From: Anaerolineaceae bacterium
GTDB lineage: Bacteria > Chloroflexota > Anaerolineae > Aggregatilineales > Phototrophicaceae
NCBI GenBank assembly: GCA_002702065.1
Contig: NZXX01000002.1
Coordinates: forward strand, 620,001 to 684,000
Direction of reading: 5' to 3'
Length of the DNA: 64,000 nt
Shown in pieces: positions 8,993 through 17,337 of the stretch. The position numbers and the translations under genes were made by a program. The first letter of the stretch is position 1. The number at the start of each line of letters is the position of its first letter. The notes below the pieces were generated by a model. It had not been told where the DNA came from. It ran no database searches and saw nothing but the letters and a program-made list of their open reading frames with translations.

Positions 8993-9547
8993 ATGATGAG
9001 CGACATTTTTCAGGGCGATCTGGTACGGTTGCGGGCAATTGAAGCGGCAAGCTGGGAAGTGTTCTACGAGTGGAATTTTGATACGGATGGCGCACGGCAG
9101 TTATACGAAATTCCGTTTCCGTCATCCCGCGAACGGGTGCAGGCCTGGGTGCAAAGCACCGCCAAAGATGACAACAAAGGCGAAGACTTCAACTTTCAGA
9201 TCGAACGGCTGGACGGCGAAATGGTGGGCACGATCACGACGCATCACTGCAACCCGCGCTGCGGCACGTTCATGTATGGCATCGCCATTCTGCCCCATCA
9301 CCGACGGCAGGGCTATGCGTCCGAGGCGGTGCGGCTGGTGCTGCGCTATTATTTTCAGGAGCGACGCTACCAGAAGGTCAACGTTGAGGTGTATGGCTTC
9401 AACGAGTCGTCCATGCGCATGCACGAGGGGCTGGGCTTTACGCTCGAAGGCCAGCTGCGGCGCATGATCTACACACAGGGGAAATATCACGATATTCTGA
9501 TTTATGGCATGACGGTTGAGGAATTCGAGGCACAGCACAATGGCTGA
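8993..9547 (+). CDS. GNAT N-acetyltransferase (RimJ/RimL-like)
   Basis: A 184-aa acetyltransferase. The acetyl-CoA loop is visible as ILPHHRRQGYASEAVRLVL (motif A, Q/RxxGxG/A), followed by NVEVYGFNESSMRMHEGLGF, the motif-B segment typical of RimJ/RimL and SpeG-type enzymes that acetylate protein N-termini or polyamines. Twin ATGs at 8993/8996 lie downstream of a weak purine stretch; homology starts at DIFQGDLVRLRAIE. Its last 8 nt overlap the start of queC, so the two are translationally coupled. Confidence 0.87.
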   Translation: MMSDIFQGDLVRLRAIEAASWEVFYEWNFDTDGARQLYEIPFPSSRERVQAWVQSTAKDDNKGEDFNFQIERLDGEMVGTITTHHCNPRCGTFMYGIAILPHHRRQGYASEAVRLVLRYYFQERRYQKVNVEVYGFNESSMRMHEGLGFTLEGQLRRMIYTQGKYHDILIYGMTVEEFEAQHNG

Positions 9548-10205
9548 TTCGGTAGCGATTGTCAGCGGGGGCATGGACAGTGTCACCCTGCTGCATCATC
9601 TGGTGAAAAACATGGGACGCCAGCCAGCGGTGATGAGTTTCCGCTATGGTCAGAAGCACGCGCGCGAGATCGCCTGCGCCCAGCATCATGCGGCGCTGCT
9701 GGGCCGTGACGATCATCTGATCGCGGACCTGAACGCGCTGCGGGCGGTGTTCGGTGGGTCGGCACTGGTGGATGCCGATATTGCCGTGCCGGATATGGCC
9801 GCTGTCGAAGGTGACCCCCAGCCCGTGACCTATGTGCCCAACCGCAACAGTATCTTTCTGGCGCTGGCCGTGGCCTATGCCGAAAGCCTGGGCGCGGATG
9901 TGGTGTATTACGGTGCCCAGCGCCACGACCTGTATGGTTATTGGGATACCACGCCGGACTTTCTCGAACGTGTCAACCAGGTGTATGCGCTCAATCGCAA
10001 AAACCCGGTGCACATCGAAGCGCCCTTTGTGACCGCCAGCAAGGCGGATATTCTGCGGACCGGGCTGGCGCTGGACGTGGATTATAGCCAGACATGGTCG
10101 TGCTACGAGGGTGCCGAAGTCGCCTGCGGGCGCTGCCCCACCTGTGCCGAGCGTTTGCAGGCTTTCGCCGAAATCGGCATGGATGACCCGCTGCCCTACG
10201 CGTAA
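9540..10205 (+). CDS. queC: 7-cyano-7-deazaguanine synthase
   Basis: A 221-aa enzyme of queuosine and 7-deazaguanine biosynthesis. It converts 7-carboxy-7-deazaguanine to preQ0 with ATP and ammonia. The PP-loop SGGMDS lies at residues 9-14, PNRNSIFLALA and GAQRHDLYGYWD follow, and the zinc-binding C-terminal cysteines are in WSCYEGAEVACGRCPTC. All expected motifs are intact. ATG 9540 overlaps the end of the GNAT gene by 8 nt. No queD, queE or queF lies in the window, so the rest of the pathway must be elsewhere if it exists. Confidence 0.93.
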   Translation: MADSVAIVSGGMDSVTLLHHLVKNMGRQPAVMSFRYGQKHAREIACAQHHAALLGRDDHLIADLNALRAVFGGSALVDADIAVPDMAAVEGDPQPVTYVPNRNSIFLALAVAYAESLGADVVYYGAQRHDLYGYWDTTPDFLERVNQVYALNRKNPVHIEAPFVTASKADILRTGLALDVDYSQTWSCYEGAEVACGRCPTCAERLQAFAEIGMDDPLPYA

Positions 10206-10212
10206 GAGCCGG

Positions 10213-10707
10213 TTACGGGTTGGCGCTCAGATAGCGGCGGGTGAGGTACAGGGTGGCTATCACGATGGAATCAGTCAGGCGGCCCGCATCAATCAGGGTT
10301 TCAAACGCATTCAGTGGGGTTGGCTCAACCGCAATCGCCCAGTCTTCATCACCATCCAGCTTGCTGGGGATCATATCCCGCGCCAGAAAAATGGTCTGGT
10401 GGCTGCGCAGATACTTGATGAATGGGTGCAGTTGGCCGATCGGCGTCAACGACTGGGCCTTGAATCCAATTTCTTCCTGAAGCTCGCGGTTGGCGGCTGT
10501 GGCAGCGTCTTCGCCGGATTCGATGCGACCGGCTGGCAGCGTGAGGACATTTTCACCATAGGCCGCAGACGGTTCCATGATCAGCAGCACATTGCCCTCC
10601 GGCGTAACGGGCACGACCACGATGGCTTCATCCATCTCAACATATAACACGCCCTGTTCATTTTCACGCAGCGAAATCCACGTGTCGCCACACAATTTCT
10701 GGTCCAT
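10213..10707 (-). CDS. Nudix hydrolase (ADP-ribose pyrophosphatase-like)
   Basis: A 164-aa Nudix enzyme. The Nudix box runs from GRIESGEDAATAANRELQEE into IGF and matches GX5EX7REUXEEXGU exactly. The surrounding layout (VPVTPEGNVLLIMEP before, LHPFIKYLRSHQTIFLARDM after) resembles ADP-ribose and nucleoside-diphosphate-sugar pyrophosphatases. It hydrolyses nucleoside diphosphates linked to another moiety using Mg2+. It is convergent with queC (7 nt between stops). Confidence 0.9.
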   Translation of the reverse strand: MDQKLCGDTWISLRENEQGVLYVEMDEAIVVVPVTPEGNVLLIMEPSAAYGENVLTLPAGRIESGEDAATAANRELQEEIGFKAQSLTPIGQLHPFIKYLRSHQTIFLARDMIPSKLDGDEDWAIAVEPTPLNAFETLIDAGRLTDSIVIATLYLTRRYLSANP

Positions 10708-10947
10708 ATTTACTCACTTTTGCAGACAGATTCAACCGGCATAGCATGGCACAAACAGGCTGGCCCCGGCACACCACTAATGAGGGGTATGCGATGCGGG
10801 CGCCGACGCAGCCGAATGTCAAAAAACTCTAACCACATCTCAATGTTTCGGGCTGTCGAACCCATAGACCAGTTGCCTGATTTCTGTCATGATAAAAATA
10901 GTGCAGCGGCACAACCCCGGTTATAATGTCCGCGAGGGAGGGGGTAT

Positions 10948-11478
10948 ATGGCATCCAATCAGGTACTGCGGCAGCGTCAATGGACAGAGCAGGAACTTCG
11001 CCGGTCGCGGCTGCGGTATTTTCCACCGCGCAAGCAGTTGGTGATGGCCCGTGTGCTGAGCACCGCGGTCGGGGTGCTGACGACGATTGAGGTGCTGGCC
11101 GCCGAGAAGGGCGACGTAATGGTCTATGATCCCGGTGATGGCCGCGAAAAACCGCGCATTGCCGATTTTTATCACTGGCCGGTCAAACGTGACCTGTTTC
11201 GCAACACGTACAAGCCCTGGGATGAACCCGGCTGGCGACCCAACCCCGCTGAATCTCAGCTGGTGCTGCATGGCTGCCGCCCCTACTACAAGCACATCGG
11301 CGTCTGGGCAATGCTGCTCAAACAGCCCGTGCTCATCCAATCCCTCGAAAGCCCGCAGCCGGTCGAAGTGCCGCCGGGCCACTGGCTGGTCATCGGCTCC
11401 GAAGGCGAACCCTACCACATGCTGGATGACAAGTTCCGCGAACGCTATATCGTCCCGGACAATAATCATCGGGGTTGA
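10948..11478 (+). CDS. Hypothetical protein with two PGDYG-like modules
   Basis: A 176-aa soluble protein that I cannot assign by name. Two segments share one pattern: KGDVMVYDPGDGREKPRI followed by WPVKRDLFRNTYKPW (about residues 54-91), and PGHWLVIGSEGEPYHMLDDK followed by FRERYIV (about 142-168). This GDxxVxxxxGExYxxxxxxFxxxY pattern resembles the PGDYG domain, which has no known function. A TATAAT lies at 10922-10927 and a very strong GAGGGAGGGGG ribosome site precedes the ATG at 10948. The intergenic stretch 10708-10947 contains no other feature that I can support. Confidence 0.6.
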   Translation: MASNQVLRQRQWTEQELRRSRLRYFPPRKQLVMARVLSTAVGVLTTIEVLAAEKGDVMVYDPGDGREKPRIADFYHWPVKRDLFRNTYKPWDEPGWRPNPAESQLVLHGCRPYYKHIGVWAMLLKQPVLIQSLESPQPVEVPPGHWLVIGSEGEPYHMLDDKFRERYIVPDNNHRG

Positions 11479-11516
11479 TGGCTGACGCGAACGCGCCTTT
11501 GCTGCGATCAGGCTGG

Positions 11517-12833
11517 TTATGGAAAGGCCCACGATGATTGTTTTGGAAAGAGCGTATCCAACATCAGGATCGCTTTGCGATTGACCCAGCAATCAGGGAA
11601 TGCGTAGCGCAGCTCGGCCAAGGAGCGATACCCAAACAGGATCTGTAAGAAGGTGTGCGGTGGAAACGCCGCATCGTGTCCCTCATCAATTTCAGGGGAA
11701 GCCCAATCTTCAGCTTTGATCAGTTGTCCGCGTTCAAAAAACAGACGAACCCCGCCCCGGTAAAAGCTGATTTTCAGGTCACCGTCATAGCCACTCATGT
11801 CTGATGCGGCCAAACGCTGGTTGAGTGCCTGGGCGATGTGCATGATAAATCCGGGGATATCGACAACGCGCACATACCACGACCAACCCCGATAGCGTGT
11901 CAGTCCGCCACCCAATAACTCGTAGACCGGGTGTTGGTGGGTCTCGTTAAAACCCAGGTCGAACTGGATAGAGAGAGGGGGATACCCACCAAAGGCGGCT
12001 TCATTGTCATCCAGAAACGTGTAAATATAGCGCTGCACCGAGGGTAGCACCGCGTGGATAGGGACACCTTCCTGCACACCCAGCTCCCGAACATAGCGTC
12101 GGCCCCACGGCAAACCAGCCCAGGTGCCAAAATAACCGGCAATCGAGCCGCTTGAATCGAGAATGAGCAAGTAGGTTTCACTAAATGCCCCATGATCCTG
12201 ACCCGAAATATGATAACGCCACCACGCCTCCGGCCTCAGGCGTGTGATGAGCTTGCCGGCGCACTGGCGCTCATACAATTGAATCAATGTGGGTATGTCG
12301 GCTTCCTGTGCGAGCCGAATGGTATAAGGCTCCGTTTCGCCCTCAGCAAGCAGCGGCACAAACGTTAGCGGCAGCTCTCGATGACCCGGCCCATCCAGTG
12401 CATATTCATAACCAAACCGCCGGTAGAACCAGCGGATGCCACCCACCGTCTGAACCAGATGACCTTTACTGGTGCTGATCGTGTGCAAGGCCTCAATCAC
12501 GTTTCGCATCAGACCCCGTCTGCGATAGTCCGGATGGGTGACGATGCACTCCAGGTAGCCCATCTTGAAGACTACATCTCCGTATCGCCAGAGATGGTCG
12601 AAGATGGCGCCGGATGCGGCGATTTTGTGGCTGTGGTTTACGTCTTCGATCAGGATAAAGTCTTTGGGGCCGACCGTTGGGTGACGTCCGGACACCATCA
12701 TTGCCACGCTATCGCCAACTGATTGATCAAAAATTTCCGTATTGATCTGACTCAATGCTTCGGCATCCGCCTCGGTCGCGTGCCGCAGTTGCAGACCCTC
12801 ACCGATGAGGCGGGGTTGGGTAAACCCATTCAA
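11517..12833 (-). CDS. Long GNAT-family acetyltransferase (Eis-like architecture)
   Basis: A 438-aa protein. The N-terminal 150 residues are a GNAT domain: GLQLRHATEADAEALSQINT, YLECIVTHPDYRRRGLMRNV (the acetyl-CoA loop RRRGLM), and IRWFYRRFGYEYAL. A second, diverged GNAT-like half (EADIPTLIQLYERQCAGKLI) and a C-terminal SCP2-like region (LQILFGYRSLAELRYAFPD) follow, which resembles the Eis-type three-part layout. I infer this from pattern only. The start is a TTG at 12833 with AAAGGA placed 7 nt upstream; no ATG fits the frame there. The substrate is unknown. Confidence 0.78.
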   Translation of the reverse strand: MNGFTQPRLIGEGLQLRHATEADAEALSQINTEIFDQSVGDSVAMMVSGRHPTVGPKDFILIEDVNHSHKIAASGAIFDHLWRYGDVVFKMGYLECIVTHPDYRRRGLMRNVIEALHTISTSKGHLVQTVGGIRWFYRRFGYEYALDGPGHRELPLTFVPLLAEGETEPYTIRLAQEADIPTLIQLYERQCAGKLITRLRPEAWWRYHISGQDHGAFSETYLLILDSSGSIAGYFGTWAGLPWGRRYVRELGVQEGVPIHAVLPSVQRYIYTFLDDNEAAFGGYPPLSIQFDLGFNETHQHPVYELLGGGLTRYRGWSWYVRVVDIPGFIMHIAQALNQRLAASDMSGYDGDLKISFYRGGVRLFFERGQLIKAEDWASPEIDEGHDAAFPPHTFLQILFGYRSLAELRYAFPDCWVNRKAILMLDTLFPKQSSWAFP

Positions 12834-12923
12834 AAGAAACGTCCTTTCTTTAAAGGGATATTCTTAAAATAAACTTCTAAACGGTGGCTTGGTAATACTC
12901 CACTCGCAACATCAATATCGTTC

Positions 12924-12953
12924 TGTAGGGGCAACTCGCGAGTCGCCCCTACA
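12924..12953. repeat. Dispersed palindromic element, copy 2
   Basis: A 30-bp almost perfect palindrome, TGTAGGGGCAACTCG followed directly by CGAGTCGCCCCTACA (one G:T pair and no loop). It shares its GTAGGGGC...GCCCCTAC arms with the element at 1161-1206. It lies 17 nt beyond the stop of the SH3b gene and upstream of the Eis-like gene. Confidence 0.8.
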
Positions 12954-12970
12954 ACGTTTCGTAATCTACT

Positions 12971-14182
12971 TTAACCGGTCACCGGGACATTGGACAAACC
13001 GGGTACGATGATCACCCACGAACTGCGCACCCAACCGAGCGACCCGCCGATATTGATCTGTACCCAGGTACTGCTGGCATTGCGCCCGACCACCGGGTAA
13101 GTCTGCCCCTGACTGACGAGCGTCAGCACCTGCGACCCGTAAAATGGCTGGGTGCGGACGTTCAGGAAGTAGGCGCGCACGGTGGCGAAGGTGTTCACGG
13201 GGACTGGCTGCGATGGATTGGTGGTGTTGCTTGTCACCGGCACCCCGGCCATGTTTGTCAGCGATACCCACGTGCTGCGTACCCAGCCGGTCAGCCCACG
13301 CACGTTGATCTGGACCCAACTAGTATCCAGGTTGCGGCCAATCACGGGGTAGACTTCCGCCCGCCGAATCTGGGTGATGACACCGCCCGTATACGGATTG
13401 GGCGCATCGCGTACATTCAGCAGATAGGCCGTGACTGTCGCCGTCGCGCCGACGGGCGGGGGTGGCACGGGTGTGACAATCGGACCGCCATCGGTGATGG
13501 GCACGCCGCCGATATTCGACGCATTGACGTAACGGGCATTCACCCAGCCGTATATGCCGCTGATGTTGAGTTGCAGCCAGGTCGAGTTGAAGTTGCGCCC
13601 GATCACCGGATATGTCTGCCCCCGGTTGATGACGCTGACAATCGCCGAGGATGCATTGGGCAGCGACCGCACATTCAGAAACTGGGCATTAACGGTTGCC
13701 TGCGGTGCGCCGGGGCCAGGGCCGGGCGTAAGCGGGTTAAACGTGTACAGCAGATACGCAACCTCGGCGGCCTCGTAAAACTCGACCACAATCGTATGAT
13801 TGCCTGCTGCCAGCGAGATCGTCGCCTGATAGATGCGGCCTGTTGCCGGATGCCACTCGTTGATGTAGAGGACTCCATCGACGTAAACGCGGACGCCATC
13901 GTCGACCCGTACGGAAATCTGGTAATTTCCAGCGTTCAGGTAAGTGGTGGTCGACCAGCGGGCGGAGAAGTTATCGACCGGGACCGCGCCGCCGGGTGAG
14001 CCATAGCCCCATTCATTGGTCGGGGATGCCTCGGAGCGAATCATCACGGGCGCGCCGGTCAGATATGGGTTGTTGAAATACTCAGCCGTCCAGAGGGTGT
14101 CCTGCGCCGCCGCCGGCGATGCAGCCAGCATCATCCACAGCAACAGCAGCAGACCGCTTAATCCAAAGTGCCGTTTCATCAT
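12971..14182 (-). CDS. Exported PA14-like protein with three SH3b repeats
   Basis: A 403-aa exported protein. Residues 1-26 are a signal peptide (ending ASPAAAQD). A PA14-like beta-sandwich follows: WTAEYFNNPYLTG, SVRVDDGVRVYVDGVLYINE, NHTIVVEFYEAAEVAYL. Three bacterial SH3 repeats come next, each with the pattern FLNVRxxP...YPVxGRN...TWxQxNxxGxxGWVRxxWV (around residues 163-225, 247-312 and 330-395), joined by Pro/Val-rich linkers. The layout suggests binding of wall glycan or extracellular polysaccharide, with no catalytic domain. GGAGG lies close to the tandem ATG at 14182/14179; the second fits the spacing better. Confidence 0.85.
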   Translation of the reverse strand: MMKRHFGLSGLLLLLWMMLAASPAAAQDTLWTAEYFNNPYLTGAPVMIRSEASPTNEWGYGSPGGAVPVDNFSARWSTTTYLNAGNYQISVRVDDGVRVYVDGVLYINEWHPATGRIYQATISLAAGNHTIVVEFYEAAEVAYLLYTFNPLTPGPGPGAPQATVNAQFLNVRSLPNASSAIVSVINRGQTYPVIGRNFNSTWLQLNISGIYGWVNARYVNASNIGGVPITDGGPIVTPVPPPPVGATATVTAYLLNVRDAPNPYTGGVITQIRRAEVYPVIGRNLDTSWVQINVRGLTGWVRSTWVSLTNMAGVPVTSNTTNPSQPVPVNTFATVRAYFLNVRTQPFYGSQVLTLVSQGQTYPVVGRNASSTWVQINIGGSLGWVRSSWVIIVPGLSNVPVTG

Positions 14183-14328
14183 AGGCCTCCCCCGGGCGTA
14201 TAAAGCTCTATTTTCGACTCAGTGGATGAGTCTCTATCTCTATTATACGGAATCCGTCACCAGGCTGGGCGCTGGTCACATGACGCCCAACAAACGGCGG
14301 GGTTAGAAATTTGAAATGTGAGCGTTGA

Positions 14329-15885
14329 TCAGGCTTCGGGGGTGGGCGGCACTTCGGGCCAGTTCAGGCGGCATTCGCCAAAGCCACCGCGTTCAATCGT
14401 GTCGCAGCGGGCGAGAAGCTGGCCTTTATAGCGCACCTCGAAGGTCTTGACGCGGGTGCTGGTTTCCGTTTCGGCGCGCCAGTGGACGCGCAGCGGATTC
14501 GACAGCATCTCCTGTCCATGCCGGTGCTGGCTGATGGGGTTGCACTGCGGCGGCACCGTTGGCGTGGTGTTGTTCAGGATAATCTGGAAACAATTCTGGC
14601 CGCTGGGTAGAACATCACGCGGGATGCGGTCACCGGAGAAATCGTCCACGTTATCATCCACACCGCGGATGAACTTCAGGTCCTGAACGTTGAGGTCATA
14701 ATCGCCTTCGTTGATGAACGTAAACGTCGACTCGTCGTAAATCAGCAATACCGGTGCGCCATCAGCCGCCGCTTGTCCGCCAGTCATGTCCGCGAGGCCG
14801 TTGACAATAAAGGCGCCGGCGATGAGCAGGGCGACCGCGACCAGCAGCAGCATGGGCACAGGCAGCCGCCGTGACTTGTTCTCGATTTCGATGGCGGGCA
14901 GGTCTGCCGCTGGTGCCAGCGCGAGGGTGGCTTCTTCGTTCAGCGGCTCGGCAATCGACAGCGCACTGGCCGCCGGGGTGTTGTACCCACGCTTGACCGC
15001 TTCGATCAGCTGGGTGGCCGATTTGTGCCGTTTGGCCGGGTCTTTGTCGAGCGCCCGCATCAGTTCTCGTTCGACCACCAGCGGGATGCCGGGGTTCACC
15101 GTGCGCGGCGATGGTGCCGGCTCACTGATATGCGCCAGCGCGATTTCCATGGGTGTGCCGCCGTCGAACGGAGTCTGGCCTGTCAGAATTTCGTACAGGA
15201 TCACCGCATAAGAGTAGATGTCGCTCTGGGGGACGGCTTTGTCCGACGAGGTGGCCTGTTCAGGTGCGATGTAACGCGGCGTGCCAAAGGCGGTGCCCAT
15301 CGTCGTTTCGGCGCTCACCCGCAGCACCAGCCCCATATCGGTCAGGGTGGCATGGTCATCCTTGTCGATGAGTATGTTGGACGGCTTGACGTCGCGGTGG
15401 ATGATGTCCTGCGAATGCGCATAATCCAGCGCCGACGCGACCTGCGTCATGATCTTTAGCGCCCGGTCGATTGGCATCAGCTTGTCTTTCGACCGTTTGA
15501 GGCGGCGCAGTTCATCCGCCAGATCATGGCCCTTGACCAGCTTCATCGCCAGAAAATAGACGCCTTCGCTTTCATCTTCGCCATACTGGTAGATTGGGAT
15601 AATGTTGGGGTGTTCCAGCGCAGCGACCGCCCGTGCTTCGCGTTTGAAGCGCGCAGTACTAGTTGCTTCCAGATCGACATTGTGCGTATCCAGCACTTTG
15701 ATTGCCGCCGGGCGCTGGAGTTTGTAATCCATGCCCTTGTACACACGCGCCATCCCTCCTGATGCGAGACGGCTGGTGATGCGGTAATCGCCGAGTTGTT
15801 TGCCGATGAGCGGATCTTTGGACGTGGTGATATTTGGTTCGGACACGTTCAAATCTGCCAACCCCTTCCGGCTACTACTTTGCAA
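14329..15885 (-). CDS. Membrane-anchored Ser/Thr protein kinase (Hanks type)
   Basis: A 518-aa protein kinase. The catalytic domain has ASGGMARVYKG (P-loop, 41-51), AIKVL with Lys63, HRDVKPSNILID with Asp165, DMG in place of DFG (183-185), GTPRYIAPEQ and DIYSYAVILYEILTGQTPFD. A single membrane helix (PMLLLVAVALLIAGAFIVNG) separates it from a beta-rich extracytoplasmic domain of about 150 residues with a Cys pair (QNCFQI, PQCNP). The upstream-most start is a TTG at 15885; GGAAGGGG instead favours an internal TTG at 15852. Its start lies 13 nt after the stop of the receiver-like gene, so the two probably form an operon. Confidence 0.88.
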   Translation of the reverse strand: MQSSSRKGLADLNVSEPNITTSKDPLIGKQLGDYRITSRLASGGMARVYKGMDYKLQRPAAIKVLDTHNVDLEATSTARFKREARAVAALEHPNIIPIYQYGEDESEGVYFLAMKLVKGHDLADELRRLKRSKDKLMPIDRALKIMTQVASALDYAHSQDIIHRDVKPSNILIDKDDHATLTDMGLVLRVSAETTMGTAFGTPRYIAPEQATSSDKAVPQSDIYSYAVILYEILTGQTPFDGGTPMEIALAHISEPAPSPRTVNPGIPLVVERELMRALDKDPAKRHKSATQLIEAVKRGYNTPAASALSIAEPLNEEATLALAPAADLPAIEIENKSRRLPVPMLLLVAVALLIAGAFIVNGLADMTGGQAAADGAPVLLIYDESTFTFINEGDYDLNVQDLKFIRGVDDNVDDFSGDRIPRDVLPSGQNCFQIILNNTTPTVPPQCNPISQHRHGQEMLSNPLRVHWRAETETSTRVKTFEVRYKGQLLARCDTIERGGFGECRLNWPEVPPTPEA

Positions 15886-15897
15886 GGATGGTGCGCA

Positions 15898-17067
15898 CTA
15901 GTCACCCAGTTTGGGCATGATTCCCAGTTCACGGGCCTGGTCGAAGTCGATTGGCCCGCCTTTGCGATTGTTTTCGTTGGCGAGATCGGCCAGTTTGGCC
16001 GGGTCGAAGAGGTCTTCGGCGTCACTGGGGTCGAGCGCATCGAGGTTATCGAAGATGCTGAGGTCCAGTTCTTCGATGGGTTCCAGTTGGAGTGGCTCAG
16101 GTTCTTCGTAGGTGTCGGATTCGACCGCACGTTCCAGCGGCTCAAAGATTTCTTCAACCGGTTCTTCGGGTTGTGTGCGGCGGGTCTTGCGGGTGGGTAC
16201 AGGCTTTTCTGTGGGTTTGTCGACCACGAAGGCGGCAGCGCCCATCAACGCAACCAGGTCTTCGGCGGCACGGCGGCCAAAGCGGTTGACAGCGCCAAAC
16301 GCCCGGTTGCCAGCTTCGCCATTAAAGACGAGACACAGGAAGTGATGAAGGCCAACAGAAATGACAAAGACGTCGTAGTCGTCGCCATCATAGAAATGCA
16401 GGGTGCGGGTGTTGCCGCCCACCAGATCGCCCATTTCGATGGTCGTCACAAAGATGGGCTGCAAGGTTTGGGTCAGCTTTTCGCGGTCCAGATAGCCAAC
16501 GGCGCCGCGTTCCAGCAGGACATTGCCCGTGCGGTTGGAAAAGACAATCGCCATTGCCCCGACATCTGTCAGCAGCATGTCAATAATGGGCCGGGCAACC
16601 TCAACATCCACAAAAGGAAGCTGACCAGCGTGAACAGGGGCGGGTGTAGCGGCTGCACGGGCGGGTTCCTGCGCGGCAGCGAAGATGTCTTCGCCATCGA
16701 GCGCAGCAGCCATTACACGGGCGAACTGGCTCAGATCAACCGGTCGATGCATGTAGACATACGGCGAGTCACCCAGTTCGGCGACATCGAGTTCCGGGTC
16801 GCTGCTTTCGGCCAGGACGATCACTCGCGTTTTAGATGCGGCTTTGCTGGTTTCGATCGCCAGTTGATAACCCTTGATCTGGTCGCCCAGTTCAACGGTG
16901 GTAATCAAGACATCGCACGGATTTTTCTTGGCCTCGGCCAGTGCTTCCTGGCCACTGGCGATGTCAATCAGGGTAATCGAACGATCCAGCAGATCGGCAA
17001 CAGCGCGAACCAGGTGCGCGAGGGAGCCTGTGGGGTCAACGGTGATAATGCGTGGCGAAGATGCCAT
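15898..17067 (-). CDS. Receiver-like plus roadblock-like regulatory protein
   Basis: A 389-aa cytoplasmic protein. Residues 4-120 have the length and strand/helix order of a response-regulator receiver (RIITVDPTGSLAHLVRAV, DVLITTVELGDQIKGYQL, TRVIVLAESS, YVYMHRPVD). The phosphoacceptor Asp after strand 3 is Thr (LITTV) and the conserved KP is RP, so it looks degenerate. Residues 155-270 resemble a roadblock/LC7 domain (DVGAMAIVFSNRTGNVLLER...HHFLCLVFNGEAG). An acidic Glu/Pro-rich tail follows. ATG 17067 fits homology and has GGAT upstream; a TTG at 17088 is possible. A minus-strand TATAAT lies at 17115-17120. It is directly upstream of the Ser/Thr kinase. Confidence 0.65.
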   Translation of the reverse strand: MASSPRIITVDPTGSLAHLVRAVADLLDRSITLIDIASGQEALAEAKKNPCDVLITTVELGDQIKGYQLAIETSKAASKTRVIVLAESSDPELDVAELGDSPYVYMHRPVDLSQFARVMAAALDGEDIFAAAQEPARAAATPAPVHAGQLPFVDVEVARPIIDMLLTDVGAMAIVFSNRTGNVLLERGAVGYLDREKLTQTLQPIFVTTIEMGDLVGGNTRTLHFYDGDDYDVFVISVGLHHFLCLVFNGEAGNRAFGAVNRFGRRAAEDLVALMGAAAFVVDKPTEKPVPTRKTRRTQPEEPVEEIFEPLERAVESDTYEEPEPLQLEPIEELDLSIFDNLDALDPSDAEDLFDPAKLADLANENNRKGGPIDFDQARELGIMPKLGD

Positions 17068-17337
17068 AAGTGAATATCCGTATTTCAAGTTCCCTTAAAG
17101 TGCTCAATAGACTCATTATACTGCAAAAAAAACGATGGTAACGCGCAATCCACCCCAATTAAATTAAGGTTTGTGGAATGTAGTGTTCACAATTCTTCGT
17201 AAATGTTTCTGGTTACAGCCCGTTCATCAGAAAATAATGCTCTTTGTCAGATAAAAATCAGGAATGATTGCAGTGCTATCGGCCGCCAATTTTCACTATG
17301 GTCGTGTGAGTTAACATTGCTGTTGAGGAAAATTGCG

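Noticed and set aside
15796..17073. 425-codon plus-strand frame opposite the receiver-like gene
   Set aside because: Phe/Val/Gly-rich shadow without a start signal. The minus strand has recognisable domains.
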